A stretch of 61,235 nucleotides of DNA, from NCBI GenBank assembly GCA_947258885.1, contig CAMYKD010000007.1, positions 1 through 61,235 of the forward strand, given 5' to 3'. Shown here in pieces: positions 53,834 to 61,235 of the stretch. Position 1 is the stretch's first letter; every line of letters starts with the position of its first letter. Position numbers and translations under genes: made by a program. The notes beneath the pieces are model-generated. The model did no database searches. It saw nothing but the letters and a program-made list of their open reading frames with translations, and was not told where the DNA came from. This stretch comes from an uncultured Kiloniellales bacterium. GTDB taxonomy: Bacteria; Pseudomonadota; Alphaproteobacteria; Kiloniellales; JAKSDN01.

Positions 53834-54576
53834 TGGCGGCGATGATCGAAGTCCGGAACGTCTCCAAGGCGTTCGGCGGTGTCCAGGCCAACCGGGGTAT
53901 CAGCTTGGACGTGGCCAAGGGAAGGATCACCGGTTTGATCGGACCCAATGGCTCGGGCAAGACGACTCTGTTCAACTCGATCGTCGGCTATCATCCGATC
54001 GATGAAGGCTCCATCAAGTTCGAAGGCCGGGAGATCTCGAAGCTGAGGGTGCCGCAAATTGCGCGGCTCGGCATGCTGCGAACCTTTCAGCAGACCCGTA
54101 TCTACGGCAAAATGAACTGCATCAAGAATATGCTCATTTCCGTGCCGCACCGGAGCATGGGGCTTGTCGAGATCTTCGGCGACCACTCTGCCCAGGAACT
54201 CGAGAAGGCCGAGCACCTGCTCGAGTTCGTCGGTCTTTACGCCAAGCGCAAGCTGCAGGCCGGCGACCTATCGTTCGGGCAGCAGAAGCTGCTCGAGTTT
54301 GCTATGGCCTTGATGAACCAGCCCCAGATCCTGTTGCTCGACGAGCCCACGGCGGGCATCAATCCGACGCTGATCAACGGCCTGATCGACCGTCTGAAAC
54401 GGGCCAACACCGAGTTCGGTATCACGCTCTTCGTTATCGAGCACAACATGCGGGTGATCATGAACTTGGCCGAAAACATCTACTGCCTGGCGCACAGCGA
54501 GCTTCTCGCCGAGGGGTCGCCGGAAACGATCCAGAAGGACAAGCGCGTGATCGACGCCTACCTGGGGGCGCACTGA
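53833..54576 (+). CDS. Liv-type ABC transporter ATP-binding protein (LivG-like)
   Basis: The 247-residue ATPase has Walker A GPNGSGKTT and Walker B ILLLDEPTAGINPT. The signature motif LSFGQQKLLE is the Liv-type variant of LSGGQ. The C-terminal IEHNMRVIMNLAENIYCLAHSELLAEGSP is typical of LivG. The ATG at 53833 overlaps the stop of the preceding gene. It pairs with the LivF-like ATPase. Confidence 0.93.
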   Translation: MAAMIEVRNVSKAFGGVQANRGISLDVAKGRITGLIGPNGSGKTTLFNSIVGYHPIDEGSIKFEGREISKLRVPQIARLGMLRTFQQTRIYGKMNCIKNMLISVPHRSMGLVEIFGDHSAQELEKAEHLLEFVGLYAKRKLQAGDLSFGQQKLLEFAMALMNQPQILLLDEPTAGINPTLINGLIDRLKRANTEFGITLFVIEHNMRVIMNLAENIYCLAHSELLAEGSPETIQKDKRVIDAYLGAH

Positions 54577-55457
54577 TGGCCGGACAGGAAGACACGGCGA
54601 AAGATAAACAGGGCAAATCGGTCGGCTATCACGGCGGCACGGTCGACACGGTCATCTCGGTCGACGAAGTCAACCGTCAAGCGGCCGCCTTGGCCGAGGC
54701 CGGTGTCGCTCCCGAGCGCATCGCCGAACTGGGCGGGCCCGAGCCCTATGTCAAGATCGAGCACCTGCGCGCCGGCTACGGCAAGATGGAGATCCTGCAC
54801 GACTTCAACCTGCAGGTCGGCCGCGGCAAGTCCTTGTGCCTGATCGGACCGAACGGCGCCGGCAAGTCGACGATCCTGCATTCCATATTCGGCTTCACCA
54901 ACATCTACGGCGGCGCGATCTCGATCGACGGGCGGGACGTCACACGGATGTCGTCCAACGACAAGCTTCGGCACGCCGGCGTCGCCTACATCCTGCAAGA
55001 CAAGTCGGTCTTCCCCGGCATGACCGTGGAGGAGAACCTGTGGATGGGCGGCTACCTCATGGAGAAGCCGGCCAAGGCCAAGGCCAAGGCAGAGGAGATC
55101 TTCGCCAAGTACAGTCGTCTGGCCGAAAGGCGCAGGCACCCGGCAAGGGTCCTTTCCGGCGGCGAACGGCGGCTGCTCGAAATCTCCCGCGCCCTAGTGA
55201 TGGAACCGGAGGTGCTGCTGGTCGACGAACCCTCGATCGGTCTGGAGCCGCGCTTCATCGACATGGTCTTCGAGATCCTCGACGACCTCCAGAACGCCGA
55301 GGGCAAGACGATCATCATGGTCGAGCAGAACGCCAAGAAGGGCCTCGAGTTCGCCGACATCGGCTACGTCCTGGTCTCGGGCCAGCTCGCCATGGCCGGT
55401 CCGGGCAAGGAGCTCCTTGAAAACCCGGAGGTCGGGCGGCTGTTCTTGGGCGGCTGA
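54576..55457 (+). CDS. Liv-type ABC transporter ATP-binding protein (LivF-like) with N-terminal extension
   Basis: The 293-residue ATPase has Walker A GPNGAGKST, signature LSGGERRLLE and Walker B VLLVDEPSIGLEP. About 60 extra residues precede the usual first strand (PYVKIEHLRAGYG). They are charged and include EVNRQAAALAEAGVAPERIAELGG, which may form a short helical hairpin. The normal LivF is about 235 residues. The start at 54576 overlaps the preceding stop by one base, so the extension is probably translated. Confidence 0.92.
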   Translation: MAGQEDTAKDKQGKSVGYHGGTVDTVISVDEVNRQAAALAEAGVAPERIAELGGPEPYVKIEHLRAGYGKMEILHDFNLQVGRGKSLCLIGPNGAGKSTILHSIFGFTNIYGGAISIDGRDVTRMSSNDKLRHAGVAYILQDKSVFPGMTVEENLWMGGYLMEKPAKAKAKAEEIFAKYSRLAERRRHPARVLSGGERRLLEISRALVMEPEVLLVDEPSIGLEPRFIDMVFEILDDLQNAEGKTIIMVEQNAKKGLEFADIGYVLVSGQLAMAGPGKELLENPEVGRLFLGG

Positions 55458-55498
55458 ACCGCCACCACCGACCAAGACTGTACGGAAGGGCAAGCGCC

Positions 55499-56095
55499 AT
55501 GCAGATGACCGGCGAATACCGCATCGAGGCACCGCGCGAGACGGTCTGGGCGGCGCTCGTCGACCCGGACGTGCTGAAACGCTGCATCCCGGGCTGCGAG
55601 GAGTTGGAACAGACCTCGGAGAGCGAGTTCACCGCCAAGGTCAAGGCCAAGGTCGGTCCCGTCTCGGCCAAGTTCGCCGGCGCGGTGTCGCTGAGCGACC
55701 TCAACCCGCCCGAGAGCTACAGGATTTCCGGCGAGGGCAAAGGCGGTGCGGCGGGTTTTGCCAAGGGCGGCGCCATGGTGACCCTGGCCGAGGATGGCGG
55801 CGCCACGATGCTGGCCTACGAGATCGACGCCCAGGTCGGCGGCAAGCTGGCCCAGATCGGCCAGCGCCTCATCGCCGGCACGGCCAAGAAGATGGCCGAC
55901 GACTTCTTCGGCCGGCTGGTCGAGGCGATCGGCGCGCCGGCCGAGGCCGTGGCGGCGCCCGCGGAAGCCGCGGCCGAGCTGGCGCCGGCACGGCCGAGCG
56001 ACGCGGATGTCGGCGCCGGCGCCCGGATCGGTGTCTGGGTCGCCGGAACCATCCTCGCCGTCCTGATCCTGCTCGCAATCTTCGGCCTTGGCTGA
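55499..56095 (+). CDS. CoxG-like SRPBCC protein with C-terminal membrane anchor
   Basis: The 198-residue protein has a START/SRPBCC domain (residues 1-145; RIEAPRETVWAALVDPDVLKRCIPGCE and KVKAKVGPVSAKFAG). An Ala/Pro-rich linker follows, then a C-terminal membrane helix (GVWVAGTILAVLILLAIFGLG). CoxG anchors carbon monoxide dehydrogenase to the membrane, and homologues accompany other molybdenum hydroxylases. No coxMSL genes are near, so here it may serve the neighbouring tungsten enzyme or bind an acyl ligand. It lies between the Liv-type operon and aorA. Confidence 0.88.
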   Translation: MQMTGEYRIEAPRETVWAALVDPDVLKRCIPGCEELEQTSESEFTAKVKAKVGPVSAKFAGAVSLSDLNPPESYRISGEGKGGAAGFAKGGAMVTLAEDGGATMLAYEIDAQVGGKLAQIGQRLIAGTAKKMADDFFGRLVEAIGAPAEAVAAPAEAAAELAPARPSDADVGAGARIGVWVAGTILAVLILLAIFGLG

Positions 56096-56173
56096 CCGCG
56101 CATCGTTGTCAGTTGAAATCACCGCCGATTGTCCTATTATCGCTGGAGAAAAATGAACACGGGGAAGAGGCTG

Positions 56174-56653
56174 ATGCAAAAATCACTGCACATTGACCCA
56201 GGAAAATGTACCGGGTGTCTCCAATGCGAGATCGCCTGCTCCCTGGACAACGAGGGCGCTTTCAATCCGGCCAAGTCGCGGATCAAGGTGTTCGATTTCC
56301 ACGTCGAAGGGCGTTTCGTGCCCTACACCTGCACCCAGTGCGCCGAGGCTTGGTGCATGAAGGCCTGTCCGGTGGACGCCATTTCCGTCGATACCCTGAC
56401 AGGCGCGAAGGTTGTCTCCGACGCGCTCTGCGTCGGGTGCAAGGTGTGCACGATCGCCTGTCCCTTCGGGACCATCAACTACAACCAGACCACCGGGAAG
56501 GTCCTCAAATGCGACCTCTGCGGCGGCGATCCGGAATGCGCCAAGGCCTGCCCGACGAGCGCAATCACCTTCATCGACGCGGACTGGACGGGCTTGGAAA
56601 GAATGCGCGACTGGGCGTCGAAGACCGACTCCGGCACGCGCGCCGAAGCGTAG
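56174..56653 (+). CDS. aorA: Electron-transfer subunit with four [4Fe-4S] clusters (AorA-like)
   Basis: The 159-residue protein carries sixteen cysteines in four cluster motifs: CTGCLQCEIAC near the N terminus, CTQCAEAWCMKAC, CVGCKVCTIAC and CDLCGGDPECAKAC. This pattern matches the small subunit of the tungsten aldehyde oxidoreductase of Aromatoleum, which forms a wire between the large and FAD subunits. The ATG at 56174 has a GAAGAGG site and begins at the first conserved strand. It lies 12 bp before aorB. Confidence 0.88.
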   Translation: MQKSLHIDPGKCTGCLQCEIACSLDNEGAFNPAKSRIKVFDFHVEGRFVPYTCTQCAEAWCMKACPVDAISVDTLTGAKVVSDALCVGCKVCTIACPFGTINYNQTTGKVLKCDLCGGDPECAKACPTSAITFIDADWTGLERMRDWASKTDSGTRAEA

Positions 56654-56665
56654 GGAGGAAACGAC

Positions 56666-58513
56666 ATGGCATGGGCGAGGAAGCTGCTGCGGGTCGACCT
56701 GACGAAGGGGACCTGTACATCCGAACGACTCAACATGGACTGGGCGCAGAGGTACCTGGGTCAACGCGGCTTGGCGACGAAGTACCTGACGGAAGAGATC
56801 GACCCGAAGGTCGACCCGCTCTCCCCTGACAACAAGCTGATCATGACGACCGGTCCCTTGACGGGCACCTGCGCCTCGACGGCCGGCCGTTACTCGGTGG
56901 TGACCAAAGGGGCGCTCACCGGGGCGATCGCCTGCTCCAACTCGGGTGGATTCTTCGGCAACGAGATGAAGAACGCCGGCTGGGACATGATCATCTTCGA
57001 GGGCAAGTCGGCCAAGCCGGTCTATCTCTTCGTGCAAGACGACAAGGCCGAGCTCCTCGATGGGGGCGAATTCTGGGGCACCTCGGTCTGGGACACCGAG
57101 GAGAACATCAAGAAAAAGCATCAGGACCCGATGATCCGGGTCGCCTCGATCGGCGTCTCGGGCGAGAAAGGCGTGAAATTCGCCTGCGTGGTCAACGACA
57201 TGCACCGCGCGGCCGGCCGCTCGGGCGTCGGTACCGTGATGGGGTCGAAGAATCTCAAGGCGGTGGCGATCCGCGGCACCCTCGGTGTCAAGGTCAAGGA
57301 CGTCGGCGCGTTCATGACGGCGACCGCGAACGGCAAGGCGGTCCTCGCCGAAAACGCGGTCACCGGCCAGGGCCTGCCGACCTACGGTACCCAGGTGCTG
57401 ATGAACGTGATCAACGAAGTCGGCGCGCTGCCGACACGCAACCACCGCGACGTGCAGTTCGAAGGCGCGGGCGAAATCTCCGCCGAGAAGATGCACGAGA
57501 AGCGGGCCAGCGACGGCAAGTCGAACCTGATCACCAACGGCGCCTGTTTCGGCTGCACGATCGCCTGCGGGCGCATCTCGCAGATCGAGCGCACCCACTA
57601 CACGGTGGTCGACCGCCCACAATACCAGAAGGCCTCGGGCGGCCTGGAGTACGAGGCGGCCTGGGCACTGGGGGCGGCCACGGGCGTGGACGACATCGAC
57701 GCGCTGACCTTCGCGAACTTCATCTGCAACGAGCAGGGCTACGATCCGATCTCCTTCGGCGCGACCGTCGGGGCGGCCATGGAGCTGTTCGAGACGGGCG
57801 CCATCACCACCAAGGAGACCGGCGGTATCGAGCTCAAGTTCGGCAACACCAAGGCGCTCACCGAGCTGGCCGAGCAGACCGGGCTCGGCGAGGGCTTCGG
57901 GGCCGAAATCGGCCTCGGTTCCAAGCGGTTGTGCGAGAAGTACGGCCATCCGGAGATGTCGATGTCGGTCAAGGGCCAGGAGTTCCCGGCCTACGATTCA
58001 CGCGGCATCCAGGGCATGGGACTGACCTATGCGACCTCCAACCGCGGCGCCTGCCACCTGCGCAGCTACACCGTCGCTTCGGAGATCCTGGGCATTCCGG
58101 AGAAGACGGACCCCTTGGCTACGGAAGGCAAGGCGGGCCTGGTGAAGGCCTTCCAGGACGCAACGGCGGCCTTCGACTCCGCGGGCCTGTGCATCTTCAC
58201 GTCCTTTGCCTGGACCCTGGAGGACGTCGCGCCCCAGCTCGATTCGGCCTGCGAGGGCGACTGGTCGGTCGAGAAGTTGCTCGAGGTGGGCGAGCGGATC
58301 TGGAACCTGGAGCGCCAGTTCAACCTGGCCGCCGGCTTCACGGGCAAGGACGACAACCTGCCCGCGCGTCTCCTGAAGGACGCGGCGAAGACCGGACCCG
58401 CCGAGGGCAAGGTCAATGGACTGGGCGAGATGCTGCCGGAATACTACCAGCTTCGCGGCTGGACGGCGGAGGGCGTGCCCAGCAACCAGACCGTGGAGCG
58501 CTTGGGGCTCTAG
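56666..58513 (+). CDS. aorB: Tungsten-dependent aldehyde:ferredoxin oxidoreductase, large subunit (AorB-like)
   Basis: The 615-residue enzyme belongs to the AOR family. It contains the [4Fe-4S] ligands Cys294, Cys297, Cys301 (CFGCTIAC) and Cys509 (GLCIF), in nearly the same spacing as in Pyrococcus AOR. The N-terminal RVDLTKGT and GTVMGSKNLKAVAIRG segments are family hallmarks of the bis-tungstopterin site. It oxidises aldehydes to acids, and some members also reduce acids. The ATG at 56666 has a GGAGG site. With the ferredoxin and FAD subunits it forms an aorABC unit. Confidence 0.95.
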   Translation: MAWARKLLRVDLTKGTCTSERLNMDWAQRYLGQRGLATKYLTEEIDPKVDPLSPDNKLIMTTGPLTGTCASTAGRYSVVTKGALTGAIACSNSGGFFGNEMKNAGWDMIIFEGKSAKPVYLFVQDDKAELLDGGEFWGTSVWDTEENIKKKHQDPMIRVASIGVSGEKGVKFACVVNDMHRAAGRSGVGTVMGSKNLKAVAIRGTLGVKVKDVGAFMTATANGKAVLAENAVTGQGLPTYGTQVLMNVINEVGALPTRNHRDVQFEGAGEISAEKMHEKRASDGKSNLITNGACFGCTIACGRISQIERTHYTVVDRPQYQKASGGLEYEAAWALGAATGVDDIDALTFANFICNEQGYDPISFGATVGAAMELFETGAITTKETGGIELKFGNTKALTELAEQTGLGEGFGAEIGLGSKRLCEKYGHPEMSMSVKGQEFPAYDSRGIQGMGLTYATSNRGACHLRSYTVASEILGIPEKTDPLATEGKAGLVKAFQDATAAFDSAGLCIFTSFAWTLEDVAPQLDSACEGDWSVEKLLEVGERIWNLERQFNLAAGFTGKDDNLPARLLKDAAKTGPAEGKVNGLGEMLPEYYQLRGWTAEGVPSNQTVERLGL

Positions 58514-58536
58514 CCACGCTTGAGCGGGATCGAGGC

Positions 58537-58568
58537 GGACCCGATCGTCCCTGCGGGCGATCGGGTCC
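58537..58568 (+). promoter_or_regulatory. Long hairpin between aorB and aorC
   Basis: An 11-bp perfect stem (58537-58547 with 58558-58568) encloses a loop that itself can pair CCC with GGG. It lies 24 bp after the aorB stop with no T-run. It may set the AorB:AorC ratio or protect the upstream message. Confidence 0.6.
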
Positions 58569-58699
58569 CGTCTCATTCCCGAAACGGTTGGTCGAAACCA
58601 TGGACAGCGCAGTCGCCTAGCCGTCATCCCAAGATCGGCGTCTTGCGGTCTTCTGTCCGGGTCCCGGAATCGGGAAAGCAATTCGGGGAGCGGAAACAC

Positions 58700-59944
58700 A
58701 TGGCCCGTTACGTCATAGTCGGTGCCGGCCCGGCCGGTGTAATCGCGGCGGAAACGCTGCGCCAGCAGGACGCGGACGGAGAGATCGTCCTCCTTGGAGA
58801 AGAACCCGAGCCGCCCTATTCGCGGATGGCCATTCCCTACTACCTGACCGGGGGCATTGAGGAATCGGGAACCTATCTGCGCAAGGCCCGGGACCATTAC
58901 GCCAAGCTGGAGATTGAGATTCGCCAGGTTGCGGTCAGCAAGGTCGACACCGGCGCCGACAAACTGGTTCTGGCCGACGGCTCGGCCCTGCCCTACGACC
59001 AGCTTCTGCTGGCAACGGGTGCCAGCCCCGTGCAGCCGCCGGTGCCCGGACTGGACCTCCCGGGTGTGCATCACTGCTGGACGCTCGAGGACGCCCGCCA
59101 AATCGCGGACCTCGCGGACCGGGGCGCCAGCGTGGTCCTGATGGGGGCCGGTTTCATCGGCTGCATCATCCTGGAAAGCCTCCTGGCACGGGACGTAAAG
59201 CTGACCGTCGTCGAAATGGAGGACCGCATGCTGCCGCGCATGATGGACCAGACCGGCGGCGCCATGATCAAGCGGTGGTGCGAAAGCAAGGGGACGAGCG
59301 TCCTGACCTCGACCAAGGTCACCGAGATCAAGGCGGCGAACGGCGGCGGCCTGCAGGTGGCCCTGGACAGCGGCGAGCAGGTGCCCGCGGCCTTGGTGGT
59401 CGTGGCGACCGGCGTGAAATCCAACGCCGAGCTGGTCCAGGACGGTGACGTCGAGGTCGATCAGGGCATCGTCGTCGACAATCATTTGCGGACCAGCGTG
59501 CCCAACGTCTACGCGGCCGGCGACGTCGCGCAGGCGCCGGACCACTCGACCGGGGGCTGGTCGGTGCTGGCGATCCAGCCGACGGCGGCCGACCACGGGC
59601 GCGTCGCCGCCCTGAATATGGCCGGGGTGGAGACGACCTATAAGGGGAACCTGGCGATGAACGTGCTCGACACAGCCGGGCTGGTCTCCGTGTCCTTCGG
59701 CCGCTGGGACGGCGGAGACGGCTGCGAGACGGCCGAGTCCGTGGACGCGGAGAACTTCCGCTACATGCGCCTCGTATTCGAGGAGGACCGTGTCGTCGGC
59801 GCCCTCAGCCTCGGCCACACCGACCATGTCGGGGTCCTGCGCGGCCTGATCCAGGGCGACGTTCACCTGGGCGACTGGAAGGAGCGCCTCCAGGCGGACC
59901 CCTGCCGGATCATGGAAGCCTATCTCGGGTCCACGCTGAGCTGA
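58700..59944 (+). CDS. aorC: FAD/NAD-dependent oxidoreductase, AorC-like subunit
   Basis: The 414-residue flavoprotein has an N-terminal FAD-binding GAGPAGVIAAETL (residues 8-20), a second dinucleotide fold VVLMGAGFIGCIILESL near residue 150, and the FAD-closing VYAAGDVAQAP near 271. No redox-active Cys pair is seen. In Aromatoleum AOR the equivalent subunit lets the enzyme use NAD as electron acceptor. The ATG at 58700 has a GGGGAG site. It follows aorB after 186 bp and is convergent with the MoaD-like genes. Confidence 0.9.
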   Translation: MARYVIVGAGPAGVIAAETLRQQDADGEIVLLGEEPEPPYSRMAIPYYLTGGIEESGTYLRKARDHYAKLEIEIRQVAVSKVDTGADKLVLADGSALPYDQLLLATGASPVQPPVPGLDLPGVHHCWTLEDARQIADLADRGASVVLMGAGFIGCIILESLLARDVKLTVVEMEDRMLPRMMDQTGGAMIKRWCESKGTSVLTSTKVTEIKAANGGGLQVALDSGEQVPAALVVVATGVKSNAELVQDGDVEVDQGIVVDNHLRTSVPNVYAAGDVAQAPDHSTGGWSVLAIQPTAADHGRVAALNMAGVETTYKGNLAMNVLDTAGLVSVSFGRWDGGDGCETAESVDAENFRYMRLVFEEDRVVGALSLGHTDHVGVLRGLIQGDVHLGDWKERLQADPCRIMEAYLGSTLS

Positions 59945-59981
59945 GCCCGGATCCGGGCGGCACCCGGCCGCGGGCCTGTCC

Positions 59982-60305
59982 TCAGACGACTGGCGCCCCG
60001 TATCCGTAGCTGTACGGCACCGCGCCGGAAAAGGCGACGACGTCCCCGTCCTCGATCAGGTGGTAGTCCTTGATATCGCCGCCGACCAGGCCTGGCGTGA
60101 TGTCGCGCCCGTTCACCAGGACCAGGAACAGCTCGTCGCGCGGGATCCGCAGCCGCTCGGCCAGTTCGCCGACCGTCGTGCCGGCCGGCAGCGCCAGTTG
60201 GCGCCGCGGCCCCTCGGCGTCGGCGTATTTCACTATGCTGTTGAAAAGCCGGACTTCGACCTTGACGACTACGTCCTGGGAGTTGTGTCCGATCTGAATA
60301 TTCAC
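59982..60305 (-). CDS. MoaD/ThiS-like beta-grasp protein without terminal Gly-Gly
   Basis: The product, about 107 residues from a GTG at 60305 with a GAGG site, has the MoaD/ThiS beta-grasp pattern (VKVEVRLFNSIVKYA, LPAGTTVGELAERLRIP, FLVLVNGRDI, LIEDGDVVAFSGAVP). The C terminus ends YGAPVV instead of Gly-Gly, so it cannot be activated in the usual way unless processed. It may instead be a scaffold or inhibitor. An ATG at 60383 would add 26 residues without family similarity. It is the last gene of a three-gene reverse-strand set facing aorC. Confidence 0.8.
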   Translation of the reverse strand: MNIQIGHNSQDVVVKVEVRLFNSIVKYADAEGPRRQLALPAGTTVGELAERLRIPRDELFLVLVNGRDITPGLVGGDIKDYHLIEDGDVVAFSGAVPYSYGYGAPVV

Positions 60306-60433
60306 CGTATCCTCTGCTCCAAGTGCGCTCCACCAAAAGCCAGGATACCCTGTCTCCCGCCCCCTGCATTTGACCGTCGTCAAATGCCCGAGTCAGATCG
60401 TGCGGAAAGCACGCCGTGCAGGCAGGATTTCCG

Positions 60434-60718
60434 CTAGCCGCCGGCGCGCTGGAAAACCCGGTCGAAGCGCTGCAGGAAATCGGCCTCTTCCTCTGTGCTG
60501 TAGCCGCGAAACGCGATGGTCACCTGGGCGCGCGGCAGGGACAGCAGGCCGCTCAGCCGGCGCGGCGGCAGGGGCTCGATCGAGATCGAAATTCCCCTCT
60601 CGGCCGACCCGGCCTCGACGCCGTGGTTCTCGACTCGATACTCGCGGCCCTCCATCGCCAGAGCTGCACCCCGGAAAAACTCGTCGGGGGTCAGAGCCAT
60701 GTCCTTGACCGTAGGCAT
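60434..60718 (-). CDS. Small protein (94 aa) ending in Gly-Gly, unknown function
   Basis: The product lies 12 bp after the MoaD-like gene and is co-directional with both beta-grasp genes. Its middle is strand-rich (YRVENHGVEAG, ISISIEPLPPRRL, AQVTIAFRGYS), followed by a helix (EEADFLQRFDRVFQRAGG) that ends in Gly-Gly. I do not recognise a named family, but I recall similar small proteins near AOR genes. The terminal Gly-Gly is shared with the upstream MoaD and may be functional or chance. Confidence 0.75.
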   Translation of the reverse strand: MPTVKDMALTPDEFFRGAALAMEGREYRVENHGVEAGSAERGISISIEPLPPRRLSGLLSLPRAQVTIAFRGYSTEEEADFLQRFDRVFQRAGG

Positions 60719-60730
60719 CGGGCCGTCTTG

Positions 60731-60988
60731 TCAGCCCCCGGCTACCGGCGGCCAGGCGGCAACGGTATCGCCGTCCGCGACGGTACAATCCGCTCGGTGG
60801 CTCGGCGCGATGAAGAGGCCGTTCAACAACACGAGATGGCATTGCTCCATCGGGACCTTGAACTGGGCGAGGATCGCCTCGACCGTGGCCTCGTCGGACG
60901 GCAAAAGCACCTTCACCGCGTTGGCCTTCGCCCCGGCGGGCAGATAATCGGACAAGGACGCATAGAGCTTAACGGTCGCGCTCGCCAT
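60731..60988 (-). CDS. MoaD-family sulfur-carrier protein with C-terminal Gly-Gly
   Basis: The 85-residue protein has the MoaD beta-grasp pattern (TVKLYASLSDYLP, VEAILAQFKVP, LVLLNGLFIAP, VADGDTVAAWPPVAGG) and the terminal Gly-Gly needed for adenylation and thiocarboxylation. MoaD donates sulfur to the dithiolene of molybdopterin, which also makes the tungsten cofactor of AOR. Adjacent position to aorABC fits a dedicated cofactor role, as for aorD of Aromatoleum. It is the first gene of the reverse-strand set. Confidence 0.88.
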   Translation of the reverse strand: MASATVKLYASLSDYLPAGAKANAVKVLLPSDEATVEAILAQFKVPMEQCHLVLLNGLFIAPSHRADCTVADGDTVAAWPPVAGG

Positions 60989-61235
60989 GATCGTTCGGTC
61001 CCACTTTCCCCGCAGCTCGAGCCTTACGGCGCGCTGGTCGCTTCGATGCCCAAAGTAGCGGGATATCGCCCCGTCAACAAGCCTCGCACCGGGTTCTTCC
61101 TCTCAGCCGAATTCCGCGATCTTCCTTGCACGCCCAGGCCGGCGGGTGGCCGGTTGTTGCAAGTGGTGAGGCCTATCGCTATCCCTATCGCAGGAAAGCA
61201 CGTCCGCTTTGTGGAGGTCACCGGGCGCGCTCCTA
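60989..61235. other. Window end, upstream region of the MoaD-like genes
   Basis: This 247-bp stretch should hold the reverse-strand promoter of the MoaD-type set. A short reverse frame (61024-61221) has no family similarity. A run of short CTATC-type repeats occurs near 61174-61192. Nothing else is recognisable. Confidence 0.4.

Noticed and set aside
56183-59866. Long reverse-strand frames opposite aorA, aorB and aorC
   Set aside because: They overlap genes with unmistakable cofactor motifs and show no motif themselves.
61024-61221. Short reverse frame (65 codons) at the window end
   Set aside because: It has no ribosome site or family similarity, and lies where the promoter of the MoaD-type set is expected.
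1-61235. CRISPR arrays, prophage, toxin-antitoxin or anti-phage defence genes
   Set aside because: No regularly spaced repeats, cas genes, phage structural genes or recognisable defence proteins were found on either strand.

Overview
The window is high-GC DNA from a bacterial chromosome. Its gene content points to an alphaproteobacterium, probably Rhodospirillales-like. The indicators are a FixJ-type regulator, an AapJQMP general amino-acid transporter, an NDUFS4-type complex I accessory subunit, a TAT-exported peptide-binding protein, TRAP transporters and Mrp-type antiporter genes. The lineage is an inference from gene content; no rRNA or other marker gene is present. Nearly every real gene casts long antisense shadow frames, as expected at this base composition.

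Layout. 0-9 kb: 3' end of a FixJ regulator, a 66-residue Cys-containing protein, a DAO-family oxidoreductase, an ArsC-like protein, a LysE exporter and a reverse-strand Dpp/Opp-type peptide ABC importer with a tandem-ATPase fusion. 9.4-17.5 kb: hydrolase-OsmC fusion, Nudix hydrolase, a sulfur and tRNA-editing run (cysK, alaX-like, sseA), a double GNAT, an alanine dehydrogenase-like gene that runs antisense into a LysR gene, and a YciI-like gene. 17.6-21.9 kb: aapJQMP on the reverse strand. 22-27 kb: metC, hisI, then a modE-like gene and modABC with a probable ModE operator. 27-34.7 kb: tRNA-Arg, NDUFS4-like gene, GGDEF/EAL protein, tRNA-Pro, two methyltransferases, DUF192, HDAC-like and tandem-PilZ genes. 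34.9-36.5 kb: a two-gene ABC importer without a binding protein. 36.6-43.9 kb: a ten-gene Mrp/Mbh-like membrane operon with three antiporter-like subunits. 43.9-49.5 kb: a DauA-like D-amino-acid dehydrogenase divergent from a TRAP operon with two binding proteins. 49.5-50.3 kb: a dihydrolipoamide dehydrogenase remnant and a UspA protein. 50.5-55.5 kb: a complete Liv-type ABC importer. 55.5-61 kb: coxG-like gene, then aorABC (tungsten aldehyde oxidoreductase with its ferredoxin and FAD subunits), facing a three-gene MoaD-type operon.

How they may work together. The most cohesive unit is the right end: an aorABC complex beside two MoaD-like genes and a small protein ending in Gly-Gly, just downstream of a Liv-type importer that could supply an organic-acid or aromatic substrate. 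ModABC, 30 kb away, could provide the tungstate or molybdate. The Mrp-like operon carries three ion-translocating subunits whose key Glu and Lys residues all appear intact, but no redox module, so it is most likely a cation/proton antiporter of unusual composition. The rest is dominated by uptake systems for peptides, amino acids and organic acids, which suits a heterotroph living on dissolved organic matter.
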